Positions 25,483 to 36,945 of a stretch of 64,000 bases of DNA are shown here, in pieces. How positions within the stretch are numbered: position 1 is the first letter of the stretch; each line of letters opens with the position of its first letter. The notes under the pieces were generated by a model. It had not been told where the DNA came from and did not search any database. It saw only the letters and a list, made by a program, of their open reading frames with translations. This DNA comes from Rotaria sordida (taxonomy: Eukaryota; Rotifera; Eurotatoria; Philodinida; Philodinidae): contig CAJNOL010000414.1 in NCBI GenBank assembly GCA_905250125.1, forward strand, positions 1 to 64,000. Reading direction: 5' to 3'. The position numbers and the translations under genes are program-made.

Positions 25483-26951
25483 GTTGAGTAATATGTCTTG
25501 AGCAAATATTACTTTATAGGTTTCTCATTTCCATCGATGCTTATTTACGAATAAAAGATGGAGTCAATAGTGAAAAATCATTTGAAATAATTTCTTGACA
25601 AGTCTTTTGAGAAAAGCAAATTATAAATTCCTGTATTTTACTGATAAATCATAGCTATGAATAGCCGTTGAGAAGTTTCTTTTTATTGATAAAAAATAGA
25701 TGATGATAACCATCATATGAAAAAAACAATCGTCGAGTAATTTCGATAAATACTGGAATTACGCGAAATACTTTATGGTAAGTGACTTTTGAGATAAACT
25801 TTATAATGAATGACATAAGAATGGATTATTTAAACAATTACGAATGTCAATTAATTCATTGTTATAATTGATTAACATTCATTTTCAATGATGGAATTCG
25901 TCCTTTTGACTTTAATTACGTAGCGTTTCTATAATAATACGATTCTTGTCAAACGATAATGAAAAAGTAAAAGTCAGTTACTACATATCATGTACACGTA
26001 TATATATTTTTTTCTAGATCTTTCTTTCTTTTGGTTCCTTGTCAAGAAGAGGTAATTATAGAACTGATTAATATTTCAGCTTTTAGCGTCTCACAATAGA
26101 CTTTGATCATGAACAAAAACAAAGTTGAGATGTATGTGCATGAATCTAATGCAATTTATTCGCCATTCGACAAAATATAGTTGTGTCATCTATTCTTAAG
26201 AAAATTTAAAAAAACAATAATGAAGATTTTCATAACATAAAGTCAATTCAATAATATTTCGATGTATCTTTTTTTTTGTATATAAATTTAATGCTCATTA
26301 TACACTCGTGACAGATCATTCTAGTTGTATCTATGACAATATTCTCTGTAAAATATATTGTAAATTATCATTTGAAGAATTTAATTCATAATTTCGAATA
26401 GAATAGATAAGATATGAAGAAAACTTATTAGAATTATCATGGTTCGTATTTGTAGTTTCATGATTTTAAATTGTCATGTCGAAAATTCTGTCTATTTTCG
26501 AAATAGTCTGAATGATTTCCTGAGAATGTTCAAACATTAGAATTCCGTGGCTCGTCCAATAAGTCACCTGAAACAGTCTTCGAGTTCCTTTTCGAAACAA
26601 TTTTGTTGTTATCTATTTCAAATTTATATTCTTATTTATTGTACATGTATCTAAAGTTACTCTTAAGTATGGAACTAGTGTACTCCACATAAGCGAAACT
26701 TTCATTATACTTATACTAATGAATTTCTTTGTTTCATTTCTCTTTCATATTTTTCTATTAAATTGAATATTCGATAGGATTTGATGATCAAAATTTTAGA
26801 AAAACCCAATGATTGCAGTGAGTACACATGAAAATGAATAGATTAGTTAGGAGTACAGCTACGATAAGAATCTACATAAAACTTAACAGGTTTAAAATCT
26901 ATTTCTACACACTTTTTTCTTATCGTGTCTATAGTATTCCATTCCACAATA
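25483..26951. other. AT-rich spacer before the SET gene
   Basis: No gene is seen. A TCTATAG acceptor-like site ends at 26934, 17 bases before the SET start codon, and may be the splice or trans-splice acceptor of that transcript. Confidence 0.5.
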
Positions 26952-27551
26952 ATGCCTTTTCTCAAGAAACTAGAAGTGCGTGATTTGACATCAAAATATG
27001 GTCACAATCAGCATGGTATTGTCGCTCTCGAACCTATTCGACGTGGAGAATTAGTCCTTGAATGTGATATGTCCACATGTAACTATTATCCACCCGACGA
27101 TCCTCGTAATAAAATGACACGAGCAGAAGTACTTACATTGATGGAGAAGCATCCTGAAGCACGTGATTTCATTCTTTCTTATACGTATATGATTGATGAT
27201 GATTTGTTCAATGTACCACGTCATTATATTACTCAAGAGATTACAGACGAATGTGTTTTCTTCAATCATTCTTGCGATCCAAATTGTGGATTTGCAACTG
27301 ATGATGAATTTTCTGTTATGGCCATTCGGGATATAGATGTTGGTGAAGAACTTACTTATCATTATGGTTGTTTGGATTCAGAAACAACTTTGCCGGGTGA
27401 TTTCATATGTAAATGTACTGCAAAAAATTGTGTTGGTAAATTAAAATATGACTTTTGGCGTGATCCTGAATGGCAAAAGAAGTATGAACAATATTCAGGC
27501 GATTATATTAAACGAAAAATTAGAAAACTACGCGAAGAACAGGCACAATAA
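26952..27551 (+). CDS. Small SET-domain protein lysine methyltransferase
   Basis: An intronless 199-residue protein. The first in-frame ATG is at 26952 (MPFLKKLEV). The frame opens a little earlier but without ATG. Most of the chain is a SET domain: an N-terminal GIVALEPIRRGE strand set, the NHSCDPN motif (residues 105-111) that binds S-adenosylmethionine and forms the knot, and GEELTYHYG (131-139) with the active-site Tyr. A CKCTAKNC post-SET cluster (about 153-160) probably completes a zinc site with the Cys of NHSC. A basic tail follows (KRKIRKLREE). SET enzymes transfer methyl groups to lysines of histones or other proteins; the substrate here cannot be told. Small stand-alone forms occur in bacteria, protists and fungi, so horizontal origin is possible but unproven. 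AATAAA at 27615. Confidence 0.85.
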   Translation: MPFLKKLEVRDLTSKYGHNQHGIVALEPIRRGELVLECDMSTCNYYPPDDPRNKMTRAEVLTLMEKHPEARDFILSYTYMIDDDLFNVPRHYITQEITDECVFFNHSCDPNCGFATDDEFSVMAIRDIDVGEELTYHYGCLDSETTLPGDFICKCTAKNCVGKLKYDFWRDPEWQKKYEQYSGDYIKRKIRKLREEQAQ

Positions 27552-27614
27552 TCATGAAATTATTTAAGAACAAAATTAAACTTTTCAAAACGAGCATTTA
27601 TTTCTCTTTTTCTT

Positions 27615-27620
27615 AATAAA
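27615..27620 (+). terminator. AATAAA polyadenylation signal of the SET gene
   Basis: AATAAA lies 64 bases after the stop codon. Confidence 0.6.
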
Positions 27621-29637
27621 CATGCGTAGAAGTTAAAGTATCTAATCAGCATTTGAAAATAAGTTATATTTAACTTTGATATTTGAAGTTAATGAAAGAG
27701 GAGATAAAAATCCAAGTACAGTATGAATCTTGACTTCCCTCTCTCTGTGGAAATACCGTGAATGGATGGGTAGAGTGTGAGTGTATGGCAGTATTATTGG
27801 CGTTGTGTTTGTATGTGATAGAGTTCGTTGAAGAAGAGATTCACATCCGCATGCTTGATAGGGTATATTCAATCAAATGTGCAATCACTATTCTAGAATA
27901 GTTGATCGCAAAATATGAAAAAATGAAATAATCCACAATCAATGTCACAAAGGTTTCAAAAAATAATTCATGTTACTTTCTTTGATTTCAAGATTCGTAC
28001 TCACACTATTTGAGGGTACGTGAGTGGAAAGAACAACGATCCTCGCCCACGCTCTGCAGTTAAACATTGTTTGTCAAATCGAGATCGAAATTATTTTATT
28101 CAATATGAAGAAGATTCTTCGTCGATAAATCGAATTTCACGTCAAAACCATCGATGATACAAATTGAATCGCATAGTTTCTCTAGGAAAACTTGAAAAAA
28201 GTCAAGAAAACTTTCATTAGACGAGTAGTTTTTGATGAAACAACGTTTATTTGAAAATCAATGGTCATTCATCGAGATGATTTTTGTTGTCTAATGAGAT
28301 GGTAGAGTGACTATTAAGTTTTTTCATCATTGCTTTTTTTTAGAGTGTTCCTTTACTAGCGAATCATAGGCAATACGAAAGACATCATTCAAAATTCATA
28401 TCCTATCAATAGTTGCGGCGACCCAATCTTATTTATTGTTTTGTACATCGTAGGCGGAACGTGATCTTGTTTATTTCTTATCAAGAGATTCGTGATTCCG
28501 GATTTCTAGTGAGTTGTGATATTCACGAAAGTTAATCATTTGATATCATGTAACACACAAACAGAACACGATCATGTCAAACTTTTGTCTCGTATTTCAA
28601 TTTTGATGACTGTTAATCTTTGTGCATAAGAATTTCTTGGAAAATCAAATTTTAATCGAAGTCGCTGGTATTGTTTGACAAGTGTACAGCAAAAAGGTTC
28701 GCAAAATCTAATTGAAAAACTTAAACATATCATGTTTTATATAGCTTCGAAGTAAATAGATAGTTCATTAAATATTTTATATTTATTCGTAACTGATCTT
28801 GTTCTTTGCTTGATAATAATCATTGCAAATAGCATCGGTGGTTTTCTTTGTGTTGTAATGTGCGCCTAGTGATTTGGTTCTGTTGTTGTTGGAAATCGGT
28901 TTCGAAAAAATAAACAAGGCTAAAAACGATATTGAACTCAACACTTCTTAATATGTTTTTTTAGGGAAATTATGCATAATCATTCATTTGTTTTTTTTAA
29001 ATACTTATTACCAAGCTTCCACTAAATCGTAAGAGAATGATCATTGTCATGATTCCAATGAAAGAGTTCGTGATATACGGGCTGAATATGACATCTATCT
29101 TAATAGAAAAGCAACATTCTTTCTGCACTTGAAAACAAATGTCATTCCAGTATATTATTAAGTTCGATACTAGTCATATAAAAAAAATCAATCCTCTAAA
29201 ATACGAATACCTCACGAATCTGTCAATGCACATTAACAATGTCAAAAGTGATCCGAGTAAAGCTTACAGTTTTTTTTTGTCAAAAAACCAGATTCAATGA
29301 AGAAAATAAAAATATGAGCCAGTTGACAACAGAAACCAACAGGAAAATATAAAGTTTATTGGAAAAATTTCAACGAGGAAAGTAAAAGGCTAATGAATAT
29401 TTGTCTGATTTTTTTTTCACCAAGTAAAATGAATATTTTATTACTTCTACACACTGTATGTTTTTTCACAAGACAAAACTTCATGTAAAAAATGATGTTC
29501 TTTAATATATGATAAGAAATGAAACTGTTTAAGATTTTATCTTTGAAGAACATAAGCAAACAATTATCATCATTACAAGAGATAAACGGTTTGATTATTT
29601 AAGATGAAAAAGATCATATTTCATTTCATTTCATTTC
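27621..29637. other. Intergenic stretch, no gene seen
   Basis: AT-rich, with a somewhat more mixed composition near 27730-28100. No domain-bearing frame on either strand. Confidence 0.5.
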
Positions 29638-29661
29638 AGTTTTCTTTCTCGAACGATTACG

Positions 29662-31047
29662 ATGCATCTTCATCTCTGTTTAATAGTTTGTCTTACTTTG
29701 TCTGCTGTTTATAGTCGTGACATTAAAAGTTCACAAAAACCATTATTATCAGAGAAGTTTATTAATGGAATAAATACTGCTCAATCAACATGGAAAGCAG
29801 CACCATCAAAATTTATGACATGGTCAAAAGCTTCAGTAAAAAGATTAATGGGTGTTCTACCAGAACATTTTATACAAGTAAAACATTTGGATCCACTTGT
29901 ACATGATGTACCAAAGGATCTACCAGATAATTTCGATGCACGTGATCAATGGCCTAATTGTCCATCAATTAAAGAAGTACGAGATCAAGGAAGGTTGGTT
30001 TTATAGAATAGAAAAAGAAAATATGTTAAGCTAAGATTTGTTTGTTGATATTTTGTAGCTGTGGTAGTTGTTGGGCTTTTGGTGCAGTTGAAGCTATGTC
30101 CGATCGTATTTGTATTGCATCAAGTGGATCACAAATTGTACGTATTTCAGCCGAAGATCTTGTTTGTATGTTCACTTCACTTTATTTATATTGTATTTAA
30201 GCAAAAAAAAACAATTGAATATTTTAGCGTGTTGTTTATTGTGTGGTGAAGGTTGTAATGGAGGTTTTCCAGTAGCAGCTTGGAATCATTATAAACTTAC
30301 TGGATTAGTCACTGGTGGTAATTATAATACAAAAGAAGGTTGTGAACCATACACAATTCCTGCATGTGATCATCAGTACGTTTAAGAAATTTGCCTTTTA
30401 GACTAACAAAATATCTCGGTTTTTTTTTCTAGTGTGAATGGAAGTCTTCCACCAGTAAGTAAATGATTGATTTGAAATAAGATAACAGTATCATTTTGTT
30501 TGTTAAATATAGTGTCAAGCTGAATTACCAACTCCTCGATGTACTCACAAATGTATTGATAGTTATCCAACACCATATACTAAAGATAGACATCACGGTG
30601 CAAGTGTTTATTCAATTAGATCAAATCAGGAACAAATTCAAACAGAAATTATGAAAAGTGGACCTGTTGAAGCTGCTTTCTCTGTATATGCAGATTTTCT
30701 TACTTACAAATCAGGTGTTTATAAACATACAGCTGGTTCTTTTCTTGGTGGTCATGGTAAGATTAAAATTTTTTATCCTTCTTTATTCTAAATATTAAAA
30801 AAATATCCTTTTTGTTTGTTTTTCTTAGCTGTTAAGATTCTTGGTTGGGGTGTAGAAAATTCAACACCTTATTGGCTCGTTGCTAATTGTAATTATTAAT
30901 AAATTTATTTTATAATGACTATTGTTTGTTTTCTTCTAGCATGGAATGAAGATTGGGGTGACAAAGGTTTTTTTTAAAATTCTTCGTGGTTCAGATGAAT
31001 GTGGCATTGAAGGCAGTATTGTTGCTGGTGCTCCAAAACTTAGTTAA
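29662..31047 (+). CDS. Cathepsin B-type cysteine protease, frameshifted near the C terminus
   Basis: Seven exons: 29662-29993, 30059-30165, 30228-30375, 30433-30454, 30513-30756, 30829-30888 and 30940 onward, with short GT-AG introns (51-72 bp). Signal peptide ([18 protein letters not shown]), propeptide, then a mature papain-fold domain. The catalytic Cys115 (SCGSCWAFG), His284 ([11 protein letters not shown]) and Asn304 (VANSWN) are all present. The occluding-loop pair His195-His196 (CDHHVNGSLPPC) marks cathepsin B rather than L and predicts dipeptidyl-carboxypeptidase activity in lysosomes or gut lumen. Exon 4 is only 22 bases. A run of eight T at 30968-30975 is one base longer than the family frame needs. 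It gives TAA at 30975-30977 after 316 residues and cuts off about 23 residues, including a conserved CGIE motif still readable in the next frame up to 31047. Real mutation and homopolymer sequencing error cannot be told apart here. Confidence 0.88.
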
Positions 31048-31101
31048 CAAATCATTTGATTTGATTTGATTCATCGTTCGTGTTGTTCAAAGAACGAAGA
31101 A

Positions 31102-31107
31102 AATAAA
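31102..31107 (+). terminator. AATAAA polyadenylation signal of the cathepsin B gene
   Basis: AATAAA lies 55 bases beyond the original (pre-frameshift) stop at 31045-31047. Confidence 0.6.
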
Positions 31108-32271
31108 TTTTATTTGTAATTTCAAACATTTTTCATCTATACTTTATTTTATAATAAAAAAAAAATAATATTTTATATTTTGAAAAGCGTTAATTATTAA
31201 AAAGACGTTTCAAGTTTTGAATATCATAAAATTTAGAATGAAGAACACGACTAATTGATTAACATGATAATTGACTAGAGATTATGATCCGATTAATATT
31301 AAAAAAGTATACAAACGTCTTATCAAATATTTCGAAAAGTTTTCCATTGTAATACAAATATTTTCATTCGCTCTTGTGAAAAAAATTGGCTGTTGAAATC
31401 AAACTTTTAATTTAAGTTTTCACAACTAAAACGAAAATATTCAATTTCATCTATAGCCTAATAAACTAGAAGTTCTAGTGAAAATTATGCTTATCATATA
31501 CCATAGACTAATATGAATTGGTACTATATCTATCATTATAATCTTCTACTCATTCTGTCTCAATATTGTATACGTTAGAATTTTGTCTCAATTTGTGTGT
31601 GTACAATTGCAATATAGTTTCAAGCATAGTGATTTCGTATACATCATTATAAACTTAATGTTTATTTGTAAATCCAAGTTCGTGTAATATACTTACCATG
31701 TACTGCGTGTACGCAATAATATATACTACTATATTCCGGAATAACTTTTTATGTTATGCTTTCTTTCTTCTATTATGACATAGAATTCACGTGTTGGTAG
31801 TGCTCATGGTCCCCCTACGAGAATTGAGACAACATATGTTACAAGTTTTTTATATGAAGATAGGATAAATATATTACAATTATGTTGGGTATCAGCTTGA
31901 AGATTCTGTTTTGATTACAGATGATCTTGATACTATCAATAATCAGATGAATAAACTTGATATTTTTATGCGTGAAATAAACAATGGAAAGCATCAGTCA
32001 CAACACAACAAGATCTACTTCCCATAAATACTATCATCCTATTTCATCAGTTACTTTTGAGTATATTGTATGATTATTTTCATATAGCATAAATTTCACA
32101 CTGGTAGTGCCTATGCTACTTTTATTTTTTTTTTCTGCTTCACTCTTTCATTATGTTTGTTACCTGTTGTATTTGTTTGTGTATTATTAGCTATTTCTAC
32201 TCGTAGTATTATAATAAAGTGTAATGCAAACGTATGTTGAACTAGAACTTTTAATTCATTTGGCTATAGTT
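31108..32271. other. Intergenic stretch, no gene seen
   Basis: Around 31890-32025 about 45 codons are open on the + strand (QLEDSVLITDDLDTINNQ) without a recognisable domain; perhaps an old coding relic. Otherwise AT-rich spacer. Confidence 0.4.
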
Positions 32272-32277
32272 TTTATT
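32272..32277 (-). terminator. AATAAA polyadenylation signal (minus strand) of the ZIP transporter
   Basis: TTTATT on the + strand, that is AATAAA on the minus strand, lies 137 bases beyond the stop codon of the transporter gene. Confidence 0.45.
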
Positions 32278-32413
32278 CCTGTCGTATTTTTTTAACGAGA
32301 AGAATAAATTCTAATTATAGAAAAAGAAAACTTTAATTAAGTAACAATTATTATACATAGGAAATACTTGAAACTAACTATTTGAAATCATTTGTCTCTA
32401 TTTAAAAGAAGAA

Positions 32414-35339
32414 TTAAAAATACTGAGATAATGTTTCACCATATTTGGCCAATAGAAACATAATTGCAATACCAAGAACTACACCCATATTTTGACTAAA
32501 TAGAATTTTAAGTTTCAACATGTTTGTGACTGGTCTATTAGCAATAGCATTATCTTTTTCAATTTCATGACCCATAGAAATAAGTTCAGGAATCTGTTCA
32601 AAATAAAGAAATCAATATACAAAATAGAAAATAAATCTATAATGTACCATGTCAGTTAGACCAATATAGACAAACATTCCACCAGCTAATGCACAAATCC
32701 ATGGATGAAAATTTTCAAGTTCACCTAAATAGAAGAAATCATTGTTTTTGTAGATTAGAAAATTATTTCTTTATAAAATTTGCCTAATTTTGCTCCAATT
32801 ATAAAACCGGGATAACAACCACAAGCAGACAAAAAATTCATTAGAAGAGCTTGCTTTATTGGAAGACCACTACTTAATAAAACAGCAGCATCACCTTTAA
32901 ATTAAAATAAATATAATATTAATATTCATTTTATTTACTCGTTTTTCTTTTTGTTTTTTACCGAGTTTATGAGAAAATTCTTCACAAACAATGGGTACCA
33001 TCATACGAAGACATTCACTTATTGAAATGACAGCAATTGCACCTATGGTAAGACCATCAATAAAACCATGAAGTGAATCACTGATAAGAATCATCCATCC
33101 AATTGGTTTCATTGTTTTCAAATTTTCTCTTAAACTTTTTGTATTTTTCTGTCGAAGAATTGGCTATACAACAAAAATTTTCTTATTTTATATTCGAATA
33201 AAACTTGTTGAATGTTTTAGGTAAGTATAGTTATCTATAGTATACATGTCTCATCAATCATCACAATATATAGAAGTTTTCATTCATTGTCAATAATTAG
33301 CGAAAGTTCAAATTTGTTGCAAAATCAAATGAATGTAATAAATTCCTATGGACTATGATCATTTTTTGATAAAATAAAATCTCATTGATGGTACTCATAA
33401 AATCAAAAATTATATTTAAATTAGCGAATATTTTCTTTACAGTCGATTTACAATAAATTTTTTTTTTATATTAACTGACATCGTTTTAACCATCAAAGTT
33501 ATTATGTAATATTTTTAATAAAACATCAATTCATCACAATTAGGAAATTATAAATATAAATTAAAACCTACTTAGTGTTTTTTTTGAACTTACCGATATA
33601 TCTTCGTCACCATGGCTATGAGTATCGATAACCTAGAATAAACAAATATAAATCAGCTTGTCGGTACAATCTTTTTGAAGTTAAAATGTGGAACACACAT
33701 GCTTTTTTAAACTTCATCGTCCTAATACAAAATAGGTTAAGTGAAAAATTTCTAACAGACAATAGTTTCTTTCCAAGAATAATCGACCGGTAGACAAATT
33801 TTGTTATTATTCATTTGTAAGTTTTTTGTTTTGTTTATTCTTAAATTATTATTCTAGTCATTGATTTAACTGATAAATAAGCTTGCTGCATATATCTCTT
33901 ATATCCACAACAGGTCTCAATATGCTATTGTGTATATTGATAACCTCAGAAACATTGCAATAAACTATTCCAGAAAGCTATAACTTGATTAGCTCATACT
34001 TTTAGTATTGATCACATACCGACGATTCTGGCAAATCAAAACATCATCTTTGATATTTATCATATTATCATTCATCTACACAAAAATCAGAAACTGTTGC
34101 GCTATTTAGAATACTACAAATCGCATTCCAGACATTTTAATTTAAATAAGGGCTTTATAATATTCACGAACAATCTAATTCTTGTTGTTAATGCCATTCA
34201 GTGCTTTTTTTTCCGTTACTGAGGAACTATAGAAAAGAAGTCTGGTGCCTGTTGTTCTTGTTTGTTATGGAAATGTATCTAAAGATTATTGACTTGGTTA
34301 TTCAGGATTGTAAGGATAGAAGTCATAAAACTTCGGCTTATCATTTTCTTCGAAAACAAATATGATTTTCATTAAAAAAAAAGCAAGAAAACAATAATCA
34401 AATATACAAACCGTTTCAACATGAAGAAAAGTTTCAAATATTTGATCACGCATATAAAATAAATAAATAACAATTGTTGTTACAAGAGCTTTGGTGAGAA
34501 ACGTTAAATCTTTATCATAATCTTCAATACTAAATGCCTTTAAAAATGAAATTATATTTAATTCAATTATAAATAATTGAAAATATTTACCATTGGAATA
34601 AGATGAAATATACCAGTACCAAGAAGTGTACCAACAGCTATACACAAAAAAGAAAATATTATAATCATTAAAATAATACTTTAGATATAATTAATTACCT
34701 AAACCAATAAAAGTAGTAAGAATCCATTTAAATGCAGGTTTGTTTCGAAATGGTAAAATAATCGCACTAAAAAGTGCCGACAAATTAATAATACTTACTG
34801 AGATTAAACCAACTAATATATCTTCAATTATAAGATAATTTTATATAAAATAATCTCATATATATTATTACATACTTTTCCATTTTGTAGTACCTTGTAA
34901 TTTTAGACATCCTTCATTAAATTTAACATTAACTAAAGTTGGAGTTACTTGTTTGATATCTGTACGAGTTAGATTAGTACTTTCATCTATTCTTGTAATA
35001 TTTAATGCATTAAGTAAATCATCTGTTGATTGAAAACACTAATAGATATTGAATAAATTTACACATATATTCAATATTCTTTACATAAATATTTACCTTA
35101 TTTTTAATAGTACCTTGTTCAATATCTTTATTGGTAATCGTATGACGAATATATGCTAGATCATCAACACCATTTGATTCAATTAATTCATTATAAAATA
35201 ATTTTAAATTGGTTTGATTTTTTAAATGTGAATAAACAAGATTTTCTTCTAAACGGCTTAATTCTATGTTTAATGTCGAAACAGAATCTGCTTCGATATG
35301 AACAAGAAAAGCAAGAAAGATTACAGTTATTTTTATCAT
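32414..35339 (-). CDS. ZIP-family (SLC39A8/A14-like) metal-ion transporter
   Basis: Ten exons, in transcription order 35339-35097, 35038-34876, 34821-34699, 34637-34591, 34537-34412, 33632-33594, 33163-32962, 32894-32784, 32724-32648 and 32593-32414, join in frame to 436 residues. Layout: signal peptide (MIKITVIFLAFLVHIEADS), ectodomain of about 115 residues with sequons, TM1-TM3 (including VGTLLGTGIFHLIP), a short cytoplasmic loop with THSHGDED, then TM4-TM8. ZIPs carry Zn, Mn, Fe or Cd into the cytosol. The TM5 motif EEFSHKLGD (308-316) resembles the EEFPHELGD of ZIP8/ZIP14, where Glu replaces the usual first His. Here Pro is Ser and the third acidic residue is Lys. The TM4 motif is HGFID (279-283) instead of HNFxD. 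The eighth intron has a GC donor (TTAG|GCAAAT), and the fifth intron is 779 bp. The fifth-sixth exon join is the least certain. Confidence 0.85.
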
Positions 35340-35497
35340 CTATGAATAAATTAAAACAATTATTACATGAATAAAATTTGAAAGAAAAAAAAACAATAAC
35401 TTTTACTATGTCAATATTTTGAAATATCTATTTTTTATTGATTTTGTTATTCTTGTTATACAGGTAAACTGTATTGCATTTTATAGTTATTATAGTA

Positions 35498-36943
35498 AAA
35501 ACCCCCCATAATAGAAGACACCCCCGCCCCCATAATAGAAGACCCCCATTTTTTTAAGATTTTTTTTTTTGAGAATTGAAAATTTTCATCAGTTTTTTTA
35601 CCCCGAAACGTGTCTATTTCTGAGATTTTCAGCTAAAAATTTTCAAATCCATGAGTTCAACTCTATATATAAGCTTCGAAAATCGTGAAAATCCTTCCTC
35701 CAATTTTCAAAATCGCTTCGGTTCTCTCAGAGGATCCTTTTAGTTATAAAAATTTATCAGCGTAGCCGCTGTGGAGGCAAAGTGTAGTACTCATAAGACT
35801 CAGACTGCTACAAATTTATATTATATTCTCAAAAATGGATGGAAAAATTTATTTTCAAAAGATATCATATAAACGGATAGATTACAACTAATTCTATTGT
35901 TTGAGTTAAAGCATACGCTGTAAAACTTTATTCCAACGAAACTATTTCATTTCGAATTACTACCTCTCCCTTCACTCCACTTATTAGATTTCTTGAATAT
36001 ATATATAATACTAATAATATCAACGCAGAATGTTAAATTTCTAAAGAAACATTGATCATAGTGATTAATTTATAGCAGTTTCTATTCGTACATGTCAAAC
36101 ATTTTTTTTCTAATACATGCTTTTTTTCGTGTCGCTCTTCGCTGTGTTATTCTTCTGTTAATTGAGATTATAATTATTTCGTATTATTCGATTCAAGCTT
36201 TAATTTAATAGTTAAATAAGCTCAGTATAGACATTGGTTGTATCTTCGCCAGATCCTAATAAACTTGTATGCATATTAATGTACAGAGCAAGACACAAAA
36301 TAAATATTTCTAAAAGTTAGAAAGTAGTTTGATCACGCTTTTATGTAACTTATACTGCAGCTATGAAAAATCACAAAAGATTATCTTTCTCATGGATCGT
36401 ACAAACTTTTATCTGCGCAAAAAGAGGAGGCTAGCTTTTTGCTAATGCTCATAATAATATTCTAACTATTGATAATTAAAATATTCTAGAAGTTTCCACA
36501 ACCTTTTAAATCTAAGTGATTGCTACGACATCTAATAGGGAAAAGGGAACAAGCTGAAAAACCTTGAGTCAAACTTACGGTTGCTATTTGTTTCTTCGTA
36601 AATATATGTGAGCTATACAAAGCTTAAAAACATAATATTTAGAACAGAAACCAGAAATTACAGAATTTTCAAATAATATAGCCGTTGATATTAATGACTT
36701 CCGATTGTTTGTCGTTTTGGAAAGATATAGTGATGTTTTTCCTAGCATCTGGTTACTATGATAGAAGCTGAGAAGCCGTAGAGCCTGAACTTAAACTTGC
36801 ATTTACTGAATGCTTTGAAAACACTCGTAAGTTTCGCAAAAAAACGAGAATCATAATCAAGACCCCCCTAAAAATTTTTTCCGCTTAAACATAATAGAAG
36901 ACCCTGGGTCTTTTATTGTGAGGGGGGGGGGGGGGGTTAGAAT
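35498..36943. repeat. Element bounded by C/G runs and ATAATAGAAGACCC motifs
   Basis: The left edge has ATAATAGAAGAC twice within C-rich sequence (near 35508 and 35532). The right edge has the same motif near 36890, running into a palindrome (AGAAGACCC / GGGTCTTTT) and a 15-G run at 36922-36936. The outer ends are therefore C-rich and G-rich inverted counterparts. The interior of about 1.3 kb has no long frame. It could be a non-autonomous transposon; the class is unknown. Confidence 0.55.
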
Positions 36944-36945
36944 CT

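Noticed and set aside
31890..32025. Open stretch of about 45 codons
   Set aside because: Too short, no start or splice context, no known motif.
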